Shown: positions 47,201 to 59,500 of the stretch, piece after piece
How the letters are laid out: each line of letters begins with the position of its first letter
Numbering within the stretch: the stretch's first letter is position 1
DNA from: Acanthaster planci
Taxonomy: Eukaryota; Echinodermata; Asteroidea; Valvatida; Acanthasteridae
Assembly: GCF_001949145.1 (NCBI RefSeq)
Contig: NW_019091537.1
Span: forward strand, 1 to 64,000
Direction of reading: 5' to 3'
Length of the DNA: 64,000 nucleotides
Notes under the pieces: generated by a model
The model's database searches: none
What the model was told of the DNA's origin: nothing
Seen by the model: the letters and a program-made list of their open reading frames with translations, nothing else
Translations under genes and position numbers: made by a program

Positions 47201-50034
47201 TATAATTGGCTGTTTGTAGCAGAAAGACCCAAACTGAACTCTAATGTATCACGCAGTTTGGCATCCCAAGGATGAAAATAGGCATTATGTGGGTGAAAGA
47301 CGTTGAGTGTTACCATAGATTTACATTGTGCAGGATTCTCTTAATCTCCTTTGACTCTGATTCATTTTGTTAGGTTGTCACCATGATATGTGCAATTTTC
47401 ATCATGAATTATGTTATTGTGATGAGGAACTCTGGAAAGGAGACCTTTAAATCAATTGGTATTTACACCTTATTTTTAGGACTATTGATTATATGTGAGC
47501 ACTCTATTCTCAATGTGCATTTATCACGACATCTGAAGTGTGTGTACGAGTAACTGTGGAGTGATTTGACATAATTTTCAAGTGGTTGTTCATCATAGGG
47601 GGACTGACCAGGTTAAATCATGATTGTGGCCATGCACAATTTGAAAGTCACACCAGAGAGTATACAAGAGTCTTGACATGCCACAAATGGCATTTTTGTG
47701 CACTGTGGTGGTGTACGTTGGCCCTGGTCAAGCAACTGAACGGGATACGTCGTCCCATCTCCACTCTCAAGTTACGTCAATGACTTACGCATCTGCGTCT
47801 TACCTTAAACCCTTCAACTCAGAAAACAAAGTCCGGCAAAGCAGCGCCACATTCAAAGAAGCCAGCGACAGCCACCAGGAAGGGTCAGGGGTCATCAACT
47901 ACCACTACCTCTGGCTGGGGAGAGGGTGCTGGCTGGGGTGCAACTGCAGACGACTGGGGGTCATTTGGAGATGATTCAGGTCAGTTGATACATCCCTGTT
48001 CCAGGTACACAAGGTTATCAGACGTGGGTCTGTTTTTTCTAATTTTCTTGGGTGGTTAATGGTAGTGAACACTGGCTGATTGGCTGACTAGGGTGTATAA
48101 TATTCACTGCAAGTTACTTTCGACTGACTTGTTTTATGTTTGAGTCAACTGCTTTATAGAAAGTTGAGAAAAACTGCATTTTCAATGCTTAAATCGAAGG
48201 TCTTATAATTTATCTTGTGTAAAATCTATGAATTACAGGGCGTTGTAGTAAGCGATCAACATCCACGGGGTCAGGGTGGGAAATAGGCATGACAGGTTCT
48301 CATTCCCTTAACCCTCCTATGCTGAAGTCACTCTTTGGGTCACTTGGTAAACACCTCAAAGAAGCACAGCTGTGTCATGTTGTGCACTGCACCAACATGC
48401 AAGAGAGTGACCTTGGGCACTTGTGCATACTTGTGCTGTAAAACCAAAGGAGGGTTAAAAAGGAGAAGTTTCCAATGGCTAGGAATTATCCGTGAATTTA
48501 CCTTGGAGTAATGCACCCCCACAACAATGTAGCATTGCAGATTCATGAAAAAACGTCATCCAGGAATGCAGTCAATTTTTACACCGAAACAAGTAGGCCT
48601 GTATGATAATGCATGAGCACATGTGATCGTGCTTAATGACCACACTTTCACATCAGTTTGCATGTCAGTGAAAGTAAGTCTAAAAACTCCATTCTTAGTT
48701 GATTCCCTAATAATTATTAGCAAAGGAGAAATGATGTCTTGAAACATGGGAGGTTTAACACCATCTTGCTCAAGAACAGCCACCATATTTAGATTACCAT
48801 TATGCTCCAGGGGTGATTTTGAATTTGCAAAGTTTTTGTGTTAAGAAAATCCTTTCCTTAAGTAAGATTTAACTTCACACTAATCCAATTGATCTACCTT
48901 ACACTCAGATTCCTGTAATTTCAGTTTAAAATGCTTTGGCGAATTTCTGTCGGTATATTTTAGCTTTTTGGTTTACTCGTTCATTAATGGAGACTCCAAC
49001 AACATTAATAGAATGTGCTGTGCAAAGTGAAATGAACTCTTTATACGATAGTCAGCTGACCATCGTGAAAAAACAAGAGAGAGAAAAAAAATTTTTGTTT
49101 TCTCGAAAACTATAGCATTCTGGGTGGAAGTATTTGACAGACTGGTTGAGGCTGTTATGTACTTTCTTTCAAGTAGGATATTTCAGGATTATACTGTAGT
49201 CTGATTGGTGGAATTTTACCAATGGTTTACACTACCTTTAAATATTAACCTTTTTCGCTAAGTTACAAGCCCCTCATTGCAATAGCAGCATCCAGTGCGC
49301 CACTTTTGTAACAACAGTGACAAAATGCATCCATCCTTGTCACGTGAATTGATGTGTAGACCATATGAAGAATTCCAGGAAAGCCAGTTTGATGAGCTTG
49401 TTCTGGGAGAATCCATCTCCAAGTCCATTCTTACCACATGCCAAGAGATCAATCTATAACTTTTGGTTCCAACTTCTCCCAACCCTATGACATCTGGCAT
49501 ATGGTTGTGTAAGTTTTGAATACATTCTTCAATTTCCAAGATTGATGAATACATACATATTTCCTGCCAAACAAATAAAACTTGTTCTCAGTTAATTTCA
49601 GGGATATCGTTCTTGTCAAATGACAAAGGTCAGGTGTCAGACAGAAAAATGTCACACTTTGGGCTCCAACTTTATAGAATGACTCAAATGTAAAGTGAAT
49701 TTGACATCATGACACATTCAGTGATATTGGAGTAGGCTCATCTATTTGCAGTGCGGCTGTCGTCAGGTCACTAAGTTCCGTTCCCAATCGCTTTCATGTT
49801 TTGCATAAACTGGGGCTCGAGTGCAATTTAGAGGGCCCTTTAAAAAATGCTTTCTAAAGTAATGCTGTATTTGGCCTGGGTGGGTTTTTTTTTCTTCCAG
49901 GCAAAAGCAAAACAGAGGAAGCCAGGAGGAAACGAGAGGATAGGAGGGTGCAACGCGAGAGGGAAATGAAAGAGAAGAGGGCGGCCAAGAAACCAGGCCT
50001 GGGAGCCATGCGGCTTGGGGCCAAGAAGGATTAG
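32244..50034 (+). CDS. SCYL1: SCY1-like pseudokinase 1
   Basis: Seventeen coding exons: 32244-32357, 34200-34340, 34804-34914, 35498-35724, 36645-36735, 37344-37499, 38624-38782, 39040-39147, 40115-40228, 40923-41078, 41361-41625, 42000-42158, 42863-43041, 43699-44256, 46160-46318, 47823-47979 and 49901-50034. All splice in phase, giving 995 residues (human about 808). SCYL1 is a catalytically inactive kinase acting in COPI retrograde Golgi-to-ER traffic. The pseudokinase domain is about 14-310, with [19 protein letters not shown] (no HRD), AGEWKVGG (no DFG), [20 protein letters not shown] and [16 protein letters not shown] repeats follow (about 315-590: [48 protein letters not shown]). The tail is acidic with W motifs ([28 protein letters not shown]), then a basic coiled end [17 protein letters not shown] and LGAKKD. 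Confidence 0.96.
32605..33559. mobile_element. Second long-TIR foldback element with 9-bp duplication, SCYL1 intron 1
   Basis: The arms, about 32605-32950 and 33215-33559, are imperfect reverse complements over about 340 bases, around a loop of about 265 bases. CTAGGCCAT flanks it at 32596-32604 and 33560-33568. The right end read inward is TAGCCCCACAAATAGGGCTG. The left end is the same, with a 12-base insertion after its first TAG. The outer 75 bases of each arm are themselves palindromic (AGGGCTGTGGTGG against CCACCACAGCCCT). It has no transposase frame. Architecture and the initial TAG match the element at 7591. Confidence 0.7.
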
Positions 50035-51657
50035 AGTCAAGGAGCGACGTGATGAATCAATGTCTACTTGGAGCTCTGTGCAGTACTATGAGACTGGAAG
50101 TGCCAAATACTTGATTACTCATGTCAAGCCAGGATTTTGTTGCCTTTTGTGGAAGCGTGGCCAAGTGGTTAGGGTTTGTGACTCGATCAGAGGGTTGAAT
50201 CCAGCCCCAGCTTACATGCTGGGACCTTGACCTGTGGCCGACTTGCCTCTTCCCATCAAGTTGCATGGGTACCTGTGAGGGTAGATGCCGATGTGCACCT
50301 TTAACCGGCAGCACTTTGAGATTGTTAATGAGGCATTAAATGCTATATAGGGTCTCATCAAAAGACGTCCAATCAAACAAGTACCATCAGTGCAGTGAGT
50401 TGGCAAGCTCTTGGTCAGCAACCTTATGTCACACACTGTAAGCTAGATATCATTTCTGTGGTTACACAATGCTGATCATGAATATCCCCACGGTCCTAAT
50501 TGACTGAATCTGCTTAGCAAGAAATGTCCAAAACAGTATGACTTACTATCAACTGAATGTCAGCACTGATGTAATTCAGCATTAGAAAAATGTCGGGCTT
50601 TGCACGTCGCTTCTCTGTCAGTGAAAAGAAAACCTCGCATTGATATCTATTAACTGTCACTCTGTGGTGCGCGTCTGCCTGTTGTGGCCAGGACGAGTTT
50701 TCTGTTAAGCAAACCTGTGGCAATGGCATTTACCAAGTTGGATTCCAATTACTGAAAGTTGGCAACTATAGAGCTTGTAACCTAACGTGTGCTGTGATGC
50801 ACATAACATGCAAGCTGCATGACTAGAGCTGTAACCGGGAGGGATGAGATTGGGAAGTTTTGATCAACTCATGTTTTTAAGCAGTTTCTGGTCTCATTTG
50901 TTGCAACATCTTTCGCTTTTATTTTAAGCCCCTTTACCGAGTACTTTATTTTCAGGAAATTGTCACTTCCAACATCTCAAACGTCATGATGCTTTGCACC
51001 CTTAGTGAAACACATCAATTACAATTATCCAACAACAATTTTTTTTAACAGAAATTTCAATTCTGTAAAATCTTGAAAGTCGCTTGCTTGCAGGAGGTCA
51101 CATTTGGCAGGATGTTCAACATTAACATACAAATGAAGGCTGGGATCAAACGCCATGCAGATCACAAAAAGACCTGCTCCAGATATTTAAGTCTACCTGC
51201 TGGAAGCAGGAACAAGAAATGGCCTGTGCTTACCTGCATAATTATAGCACTGATGTCCCTCATGGTGGAAAACCACAGCATGGGTGCACAGGTGCATGAG
51301 CGCTTGGCGTGGGACATGCTATGTATGTATAAACCTACCCATTCAAATGTACAGTCTTTGCATGTACCCAATGAGCCCAGTTGGACCTTTTCCCAGTTCC
51401 CACCAGCCTATTTCCTCTTTGCTGGTGAGGGGATAGGTACCGATAGTTAGCATTTTGAAATTTTTTAAATGCATGTGTGGTGAAAAGGGTAATATGCATA
51501 ACTGCTAATTACAGTACTCCTATGACAATTCCTCGAAGTGAATCTCAAGTGCGTCAATGTGTTCTTTTCCATGTAAATAAACTGTGCACAAGCAATGTAT
51601 ATTGGCAGTATAAATGGCGTAATTATTTTTTAACTCCTTTGAAAAGTTGTCAATAAA
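50035..51657 (+). other. SCYL1: SCYL1 3' untranslated region (inferred)
   Basis: The stretch after the TAG stop has no gene and contains SINE copy 2. AATAAA at 51652-51657 is a plausible poly(A) signal, and an earlier one lies near 51575. The extent is inferred from these signals only. Confidence 0.4.
50150..50360 (+). mobile_element. tRNA-derived SINE, copy 2, in the SCYL1 3' region
   Basis: A-box-like TGGCCAAGTGGTTAGGG begins at 50158, and a B-box variant GGTTGAATCC (one base short of consensus) lies at 50193-50202. The body has GGGTACCTGTGAGGGTAGA and the tail GCTATATAGGG, both shared with copy 1 at 25096-25440. It is shorter than copy 1 and carries the B-box deletion, so it is probably inactive. 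Confidence 0.75.
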
Positions 51658-52182
51658 TAACCCTTAATTTGATGCTTCCTGTTTCATGCTACATGGCAAC
51701 ATTTGTCACTTTGGTGCACTACATTGTACTTCCAAGAAAAAGTCAATTCAACCAGTGGAGTACCCAAGACTGGGGGAGACTTGTTGGCAGACGTTCAGGT
51801 TTGTGGATGGGTCACACATTGTCAACTTTTGCCACGAAAAAGCGAACGGCTTGAGTCACCACAGTAAATGTTGGTACATCCCTTGCAGTGTTGGCATGTG
51901 AAAGATGATTTCTCAGTGTCAAGCTGACGGTCGTCAGTGGGAGTTCCACCCTGCAGCGCATGTGTGCCTACTCTACTGCCAGGCATCACATGGATTTTCC
52001 CATCCGCCACAAGATGACCTTTCATGGCACTCAGCCAGCCAGTCACCTTGGTGATGTGAATACATAATCAGCCAGGAGGAAGTAGGGGATACTTGCCCCT
52101 GAAATATGGCTCCAATCAGCAAACACCGACTGGCTTGAGCTAGTCCCACATTCTAGCAAATCAAATTATGGCAAGGTACAGT
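51658..52182. other. Spacer between convergent SCYL1 and the small helical-protein gene
   Basis: No exon is seen. The 3' ends of both genes face each other here. Confidence 0.4.
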
Positions 52183-54401
52183 TTACCACACTGGCTCATC
52201 CCACGGCTTCAACTTTGACATGACCTCCGTGACCTCAGACTTCAGCTTGGCTTTCTGATAGTGAAGTCTCATCAACACCTCTGTTGCAAATTAGAAAAAT
52301 ATCTCCGGTGATAAAAAGTCCAATGTATTTCTTTTCTGTCATGTATCTAAATCATCACAAAATTTACTACCCTCCCAGAAGTAATGCTTTTACACTGCTA
52401 ATGTGAACTGCAATCTCTCACAAACAGCTTGAAATTGCTGTTTCACTTTGTTGGTTTTTAATTTTGTGGAGTGGCTCACAAGTCACAAGCTTCTTTTTTT
52501 TTATTTGACTCCAAACACCCAACAACCCTCATTTGGCTGCAAAATTCTGCCACTTCCAATTGGACCACTCTTGCCCTGACAAATAGGTTCAGTTTACACA
52601 GAAATGAGAAAAGATTTCTCTGACCTTATGTTTCCCATTCAGGACTCACAAGATGTGAGAATGACATAAAATAAGCACTTCTTTACCATCGAGCAACTCC
52701 GGGTTTTCAGCCACTTCAGCACAAAGTGCTGCAGTCTGGACGTCTGGTTTGACTCGCTGCGAGCCATCATTCTGTGGACAACTACCCCACTTCTCAACTA
52801 AGCATTCACGTTTCAATTCCTTCATGTAAGAGAAAGAGGGCATGAAAAATTTATAGAGTTTGATGTCTATAATTTAAAGACACCATTTTCAACAAAGTCC
52901 AAGTGTGCACTTGCAGATAATTTTTAGGGACAGGTGATGTCATGATTCAAATGCCTGTAACAAATGTTTATCAGAGCAATATACATGTATTTCATGTAAT
53001 TTGTGGTTAAATCTGTATACTGGGTGAGCCCAAGTCTCAGAACTTCGTACTTGGGACTGAGTTTCTTGCCACACTTGACCACCTATCTTTCAAGGGTGAG
53101 CCAGCTTGTTTGTATTTGATATGGCAATGGCTACGCCAACAACTCACTTCTTGTTGAATTAAGACGGACTGGAAGGTTGACTTAATGCATGTTTTAGACC
53201 AGAAAAGGACTAATTCTCTTGTCCCCGTCTGCCCCTTTTGTAAGTATTTTTCTTTCTTGACTTGGTAATATTTTTTACAAAACAACCAGTCCGCAATAAT
53301 AAATACGCATGTATCCATTTAAAAAACATCATATATTTAATGTTTACCCCATTAATTGTGACCCCAAAATGAATAAAAGATCCTGCGTTTCCCCATCCAC
53401 AAAAAATCCCTTTTGGCCTTTCAGGCTCCCAGGCTGATGACGTCATCGCCAGAATGCTGACATATACTGTGTACATATCCCACAGTACATGCAGTATCGC
53501 ACACTTCAACAGACCACATTGTGTTTGATGTACATGTAGCTTGGCCCACAGGCAAATACTGTCTCAGTTCCAGGTAGAAATTAAAAGACACAGTCTTACC
53601 TAGCCTTGATCAAGGCATTGGGCGACGATTTTGACAACCCCAGCCGTCAGGCCTGCTGTACCTGCGTGGCGGAAACATTGCATGGTGTGTTGCACAATAC
53701 CCTCCCCGCTGCAGCAGGTTTGCTTTTAACACGTACGGTACATTGCACAGTACGTCAGGCTGTTATGCTTTGCGAGCAGCAGTCAAGCCGTTGCGCCCCT
53801 CTCAGCTTACTCATATGCTTCCTTGTCCCGGTGGGTTTTTCAACTCGACATCATGAACATGTATGATGATACGGACAGCTGACGCACATACGTAGGTGGG
53901 GTTATGTACACTGTACATGTATATATGCACACATGTCTGCAGTGGCTCAGTTTTTGAGTTGGTGCACAGGGATCCCTGTGGTTCGCTGGTGTACTGTACT
54001 AGGGTGACAGCTCGTTTGCTGTGGTTTGCGTGCGTACGGCCTGGATCTCTGCGGGGGTTTAACGGCCACGTAAACCGCTTTGGACAAGGCCAAGTCTTAC
54101 CATGTATTTCTTGAACTAAGACAGCGTTTGCCTGTGAATAAAATGTTTTCTATTTCTGTTACCCAAGACTAACAAGCCCACACCCACATGTAAGAAAAGC
54201 ACATGCCACATTCAGTCAAATCAAAATGTCAAAAATCTGCCGGTATACCTCAGCTAAGACACTGATGTCCTCCATCAATTTCTTGATGTTGGCCTTTCTT
54301 AGGGTCAGTTCACACTGCAATTCGGCCCGTCGTAGCATTTCCTGGTGATATTCCTCAATGTTGCCATCTTCAGTCTGGGAAGAGGATGCACTCCCAGACA
54401 T
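52183..54401 (-). CDS. Small unrecognised alpha-helical protein, 3 exons
   Basis: Minus-strand exons are 54249-54401 (ATG), 52687-52819 and 52183-52280 (TAA), joined in phases 0 and 1 with GT/AG borders, giving 127 residues. Residues 1-13 are Ser/Gly/Thr-rich and acidic. From about residue 16 to 60 there is a charged amphipathic helix (EEYHQEMLRRAELQCELTL, KKLMEDISVLAE, ELKRECLVEKW). A polar linker follows, then a conserved-looking PDVQTAALCAEVAENPELLD. A second helix (EVLMRLHYQKAKLKSEVTEV) ends in LKPWDEPVW. It looks like a subunit of a coiled-coil complex (kinetochore, centrosome or trafficking type), but I do not recognise it. It lies downstream of ESF1 on the same strand and convergent to SCYL1. 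A small extra exon in the 1.4-kb first intron cannot be excluded. Confidence 0.6.
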
Positions 54402-54920
54402 AATGGATTTGTGGTATTAGACTTGGGGGAAGTCACACAGTGCAGCTTCTCATCAGTCCCAAAACCCTCCGATATCACAGCCAGTTGCGTCTTTGGGAAG
54501 AGTTCCATATAAGGACACCAGTGATTATTCCTTACAGTGACTTATTACTAGCCATCATAAAGCAGAATTATGTCGAGAAAAGTTCAATTTAGGAGGGAAA
54601 ATACCAAGTCGTTTACTGAGAAAACGCTAAGACTTTTCAGACCAGTGTCTTACACTGTAGTCATAGGGTTTGTGTTCAGGGTGTCGAGTGGCATCCACAT
54701 ATTTGGAGCCCTTACCGTGTCTTCCAATATTTTTATCCATGATGCTAAATTTCCACATCAATATGTACACCAATTGAATTAAGTTCAAACAACATGTTCA
54801 ATCTTTTTTTGTCAACCAGTATGCAAAACTTCAATGGAACACGGAGAACATTGTAGAACAATGTTGACGACAGACGATAGTGATAGTGACGATGTTGACG
54901 ATAGTGCGACACCGATTAGC
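54402..54920. other. Upstream region of the small helical-protein gene
   Basis: This should contain its 5' untranslated region and promoter. I recognise no specific element. Short GACGATAGTGATAGTGACGA-type repeats lie near 54868-54905. Confidence 0.35.
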
Positions 54921-55448
54921 AGGTTGGGGACCAAACCACAATCTAGCGACGTCCCTACTTTCTGCTTATGTCACTTGTTCAAGCGGCAATGACATCATTT
55001 TTATCAGGTCACATGATGATAATGGAATTTTCCCGCGCGATTTTGGGTAAATAACAAGATTTGAAATGCCGGCAGCCAACATGGCTGCCGGCATGCTTTT
55101 TTTCGCATAAACGTTTTCATTGGCAGAATTGGACTCGCCTGCCTACCGAATTCGACACATCCAGTACAAGATTCGACTGAAAAATCTCCTCAATCTGCTT
55201 TTATAGATACCAAATGAACGGAAAGTTTCATTTAGAACTTGGAATGCATGTTTCCTGTAAATTTGATCAATTACAGAAATTTGTATTGAAGTTTTTGGCC
55301 GATAAAGAGATTGATGTCATCCGCAAACCGTGATCTAAAAATACTTTTTTAAAAATTACGTCATCGTTGCGCAAACGAGCCGTATATGCACAGCCTCTGC
55401 CTTCGTCCCTAGTGCGTACTAGCTAAATTGTGGTTTGGTTCCCGACCT
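54921..55448. mobile_element. 528-bp non-autonomous DNA transposon, 7-bp target duplication
   Basis: It begins AGGTTGGGGACCAAACCACA and ends TGTGGTTTGGTTCCCGACCT. It is flanked by the exact direct repeat GATTAGC at 54914-54920 and 55449-55455. Degenerate similarity of the arms continues for about 130 bases. The interior holds a perfect 12-bp stem, ATGCCGGCAGCC/GGCTGCCGGCAT, at 55066-55094. There is no coding frame. The superfamily is uncertain (7-8 bp duplications fit hAT- or P-like elements). Confidence 0.7.
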
Positions 55449-55455
55449 GATTAGC

Positions 55456-56589
55456 TGATTACATAACAACATTTGCCAACACCCCTGAAGGATAACAAGC
55501 AAACTTAATCACTGACAAGCGCAGCCGGTATCTTAAAATGTTAACAAATACAAAAACACACTAAAATCACATACAGATTGCAGATGAGAAAAGCCTGAAA
55601 CTCAGCTCAGTCAGGCATTCCTTCCTCCATACTGCCAACCAAAAACTCCATTCTCTAAAACATCCTAGGCCTACTGACGTTACTACTATTCAGACATGCT
55701 TACTTCTTCGAACGGAGCCAGACAATGTCTGATACGTGGCCGCGTACCGTACAAATGTCGAAAGCAGTATTCACTATTATTCTTGTTTAGCGCCCTCTGT
55801 AGGTCTAACAAGACGTCTTTTGATCATAATATCAACGTGCTTCTACCAAACGACTGAACGCGCGTGGCCAGCAACCGGGTGATCTATATGTAGTTGGTAA
55901 CCCTCATCAGTGGCTAATATTAATATACACGAGATGCCAGGAAAACCCCAATTCCGAAAAAAAAAAAGATTTGAACCAAACACTCCACTTCGCTGGAATA
56001 ATTTGACAAGACAGCTGTACAACAACTCAGTGCTGGGAATTCTTAGATTGATAGAAGGATCTTTGAAGGGAAAATATTGTTCAATTATTAAAATAAGGAT
56101 CCAAACTGTTTGAAAAGATTGAGAAAACAGCTTTGTCAATTTCTCTTCTTTTTCAGCGACCTTGACCAAAGACATGTTATTCGTTCACTGGATTTTCCTT
56201 CAGCTCACAAGTTAACATACATTTTGTATTTTTAATGAACAATTTGTACCCAATGCCTCAAATATGATTTTGTTGCTCCTTTTCTCCGCCGCATGACTCA
56301 TTCCTTAAAATGAAGGTGATACTTTCATGATTGCATGGAATGAAAATCAAATAACCTCTTTAGTAATCTCTGGGCAGTGCAAAAATGGCTGAGTAACTGT
56401 ATTTTTCTGACAATTCATAAGAGATGAATTAAGGTTGTAAGTCAACATTGAGCCAGAAACTAATTTTAAAAAATGACCACAAAACTAAATCGAATTTTAA
56501 CATTTTGTGTAGAGAAGAATATCATTTATAATATTATTTGCAGTGACTAAATCTTACAAAAATTTACATAACGACACGATGAATTTGTT
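55456..56589. other. Spacer 3' of ESF1
   Basis: No gene is supported. Overlapping frames at 55843-56175 on both strands have no splice context. An ATTAAA on the minus strand at about 56235-56230 may be the ESF1 poly(A) signal. Confidence 0.35.
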
Positions 56590-59500
56590 TCAATTTACTT
56601 TCTGCCGTTTTAACTTCCTCTCGTTAAACTGGTCTGTCTTATTCTTGACAGATTTGACAAGCATGGAGAGTTCAGCATTTCTCGGCACCGGCTTCCCAGC
56701 GTCAGCCTTCGGTGCTGTCTCCAGTGTGGCCACGGACGTGGCAGCCATGCCCCGCCTTCCCTGTTCCTCCGCCAGCTGCCTTCGCCTCTGCCGCTCCGCC
56801 AGCAAGGTGTCAGTCGCCTTGGTTTTCTTGAACTGCGGGTCGGAGGGGTCCATGGCGTAGAGGTGGGACGTAAAGAGGGCCTGGAAGCGGTCGTCTTTTA
56901 CGTCGACCTCAAAGTCATCCTCCAACTTGGTCTCCTCCTCCTGTTGCCCTTTCTTCTTCTTCCTCTTGGCCTTCTTGCCCTGGTTCTGCTCATTCTCCAT
57001 GATCTGCTTCAGGCTGAAGTGTTTCTTGCCATCGTCGTCATCCATGAACAGCAACTCAAGCTCAGACTGTCAACGGAAAAAGGCAAAAATTGAGCAGCCA
57101 TAAATACTTCACACAATCCATGAAAACTACGTGGGTCAGAATGGGAAAATGCCAGGCCTGCCTAAGTTTTCTTCAACATAAAAAGGGGAAAAATTGTTTC
57201 CATTAATTTTCCTTCAATGCATTCCAAAACACTGAGTTTGTCAATAACCTCAAAAGAGTTTTCCTAGCACCAAATTATCAACCCAATGGTCCCAAATATG
57301 TCACAATGTGTTACTCATTGTTTTTATTTCATCAGATAGGCTGGTACCTTGCTTATCTGCTCCACTGTGCCACAGGATTTTGTGGTAACATAATGCAAGG
57401 ATTTTAGTACTTGAAAGTACACATTGGACAATTCTCCTGCATCACACATCAAGACGTCAGCGTACAATTGGGAGAGACATTTGTACTGTTTTTAGGAAAG
57501 CAAAACAGCATATTCCAAGGTGAAACATGGGCATGAGAGAGGTTTAACCACTTGCCAGGTTGTTTGAAAAATGCAGTGCACATAATCAGGATTTTTTCAA
57601 GATTTTCAGTTTTCAAAACTCTTCAAAAATTCATCATTTCAATTAATGGACATTTACACCCACAAGAATTACTGTCTGGTGGCAGACAAAATCTATTGAC
57701 GCCTGAGTATTTCAGCCAGGCCTGCAGCCTTGTAAAAAGAGCCCAGATTGTGTGGTGTTATGTAACCTTCCTTTGTTCATGAACCTGGCTCAGTGTGCTG
57801 CTGACCTCTTTTCAATAGGGGCCAGATTAGCGTGCAGCGGTGCTATGTGGCTCATCGCTGCAGTGGTGGAGCACTTTTGTCCCCAGTGGTAATCGGCTCG
57901 CACTAAATGCCCCAAAACGTGGTATACTGTTTCAAAACAGGGCTGGATTATCTCCACCGTTGAGAGTGGGAAAATGTCGGTAATTCCCAGCAGCATGGTC
58001 TTTTGTTCCAAATACGATCTTTTGTTACAAGGCCCAATTCCCTTTGTCCGATTTCGGAGACCCCAGCCACGTGTATAAACAAACGGTGCCCGAAACCGGG
58101 CTCCCCGGCAGGAAGTGGTTAATGATGACCTACTCTTTCGGCATAATGTTGTCAAGTATTCGGTGTACTTTGGAAACGGAATGAAATCTCGGTAACTTGT
58201 ACCTCAGGGAAATGGATAAAAACATCATGGTATCCACATGGTTTACACATAGTTTTGACTTCACCAACGCTGAGTTATGGAGATATGACTGAAAAAGCAA
58301 AGCCCTTGTCAGGAAAAGTTTAGGTTTTGCCATCCTTTTTCCTGCCAGTTTGGATAAAATTGGCACAAGAGGCTGCTGGTGTCACTGTTACTTTTCTCTG
58401 TTGGAGTTTCTCTTCATCTTCCTTGGTGACTGCTTCTCTGTTCATGCCTTTTGTCTTCTTTTTCTTCTTAACACCTGCGAGGGAACAAAATAAGAAGCTT
58501 CCATCAATCTGAACTCAGCTTGTTTGCTTTTCTAATTTCAATTTATGACGTCGCACCAATAGTTTGGACCCATTAGCTTGGGTCTCAAAGATCTATAAAA
58601 TTACAGTTGGTACTTCTGCCAATGAATATAATACAAAGTAATGAAACATTCAGTGCAAAAGTGCATCAAATTTGAGAATTTTCAGGAAATTTCCCCTTTT
58701 TTGGCATTTGGGAAACTGGATGAATGCAAGTAAAGTCATAAAAACTGGACACACAAAAATTGGGTAACATGTAATTAATTATACCAATTGCGTGCCAATC
58801 AAAACAAACACACTGACCTTTCACCCCATCCTTGTTCAAGGCATCTTTGAAGAAAGAGTCGTTCATATCTATACCTGCAGGTAGTTCATCATCACTGAAG
58901 GCGAGATCAGTACCTTGACTGATTCCTTCTACCTGCTCCTGGAAACAAAATGCCCAAAAATCAGCCAACAGCATTTGGTTAAAAATAAGAACGTTTGCCC
59001 TCTCTAATACAGCATTGTTAGTTATGACTCAAATTTTTCCCGAAGACTTTTAGATGTAATTTGTGCTCTAAAGAAGTTGACTGATCAGAAAGGTAATTTG
59101 CTCTTTGAGCTGCAAGTTTCCTGGTATCACACATCAGCTGGTACCCAAATAGCTGCAACCCAAGTCATTAATCGGAATAGCATAAAAAGCCTGTTTGTTT
59201 TGGCTTACCAGTCATGTGACAAAAACATTGATCCTGCTCTCTATGCCACAATCTCACTTTCCGGACTGTATTTAATATTGCAATGAAGCAACTTGCAATG
59301 CGAGTTAATCCTAAATTTGAATTGGTAATATTTCCCTACAATCGCAACTAACATTATGGGTTTCCACAAAAATCCACTACTGACTTTGATCCAGACTTTT
59401 TACAAGATAAATAAGAACACCATGAATATTTTACAACACTGCTTCTATACTCTGAGTAAATGACACCTGACATTTGTAATCAACATGCCCATTTTCACAC

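Noticed and set aside
53606-53866. Plus-strand frame with Cys-rich start
   Set aside because: It lies in the first intron of the small helical-protein gene with no splice sites or recognisable domain.
55843-56175. Overlapping 110- and 67-residue frames 3' of ESF1
   Set aside because: No splice context, no domain, and mutual overlap on opposite strands.
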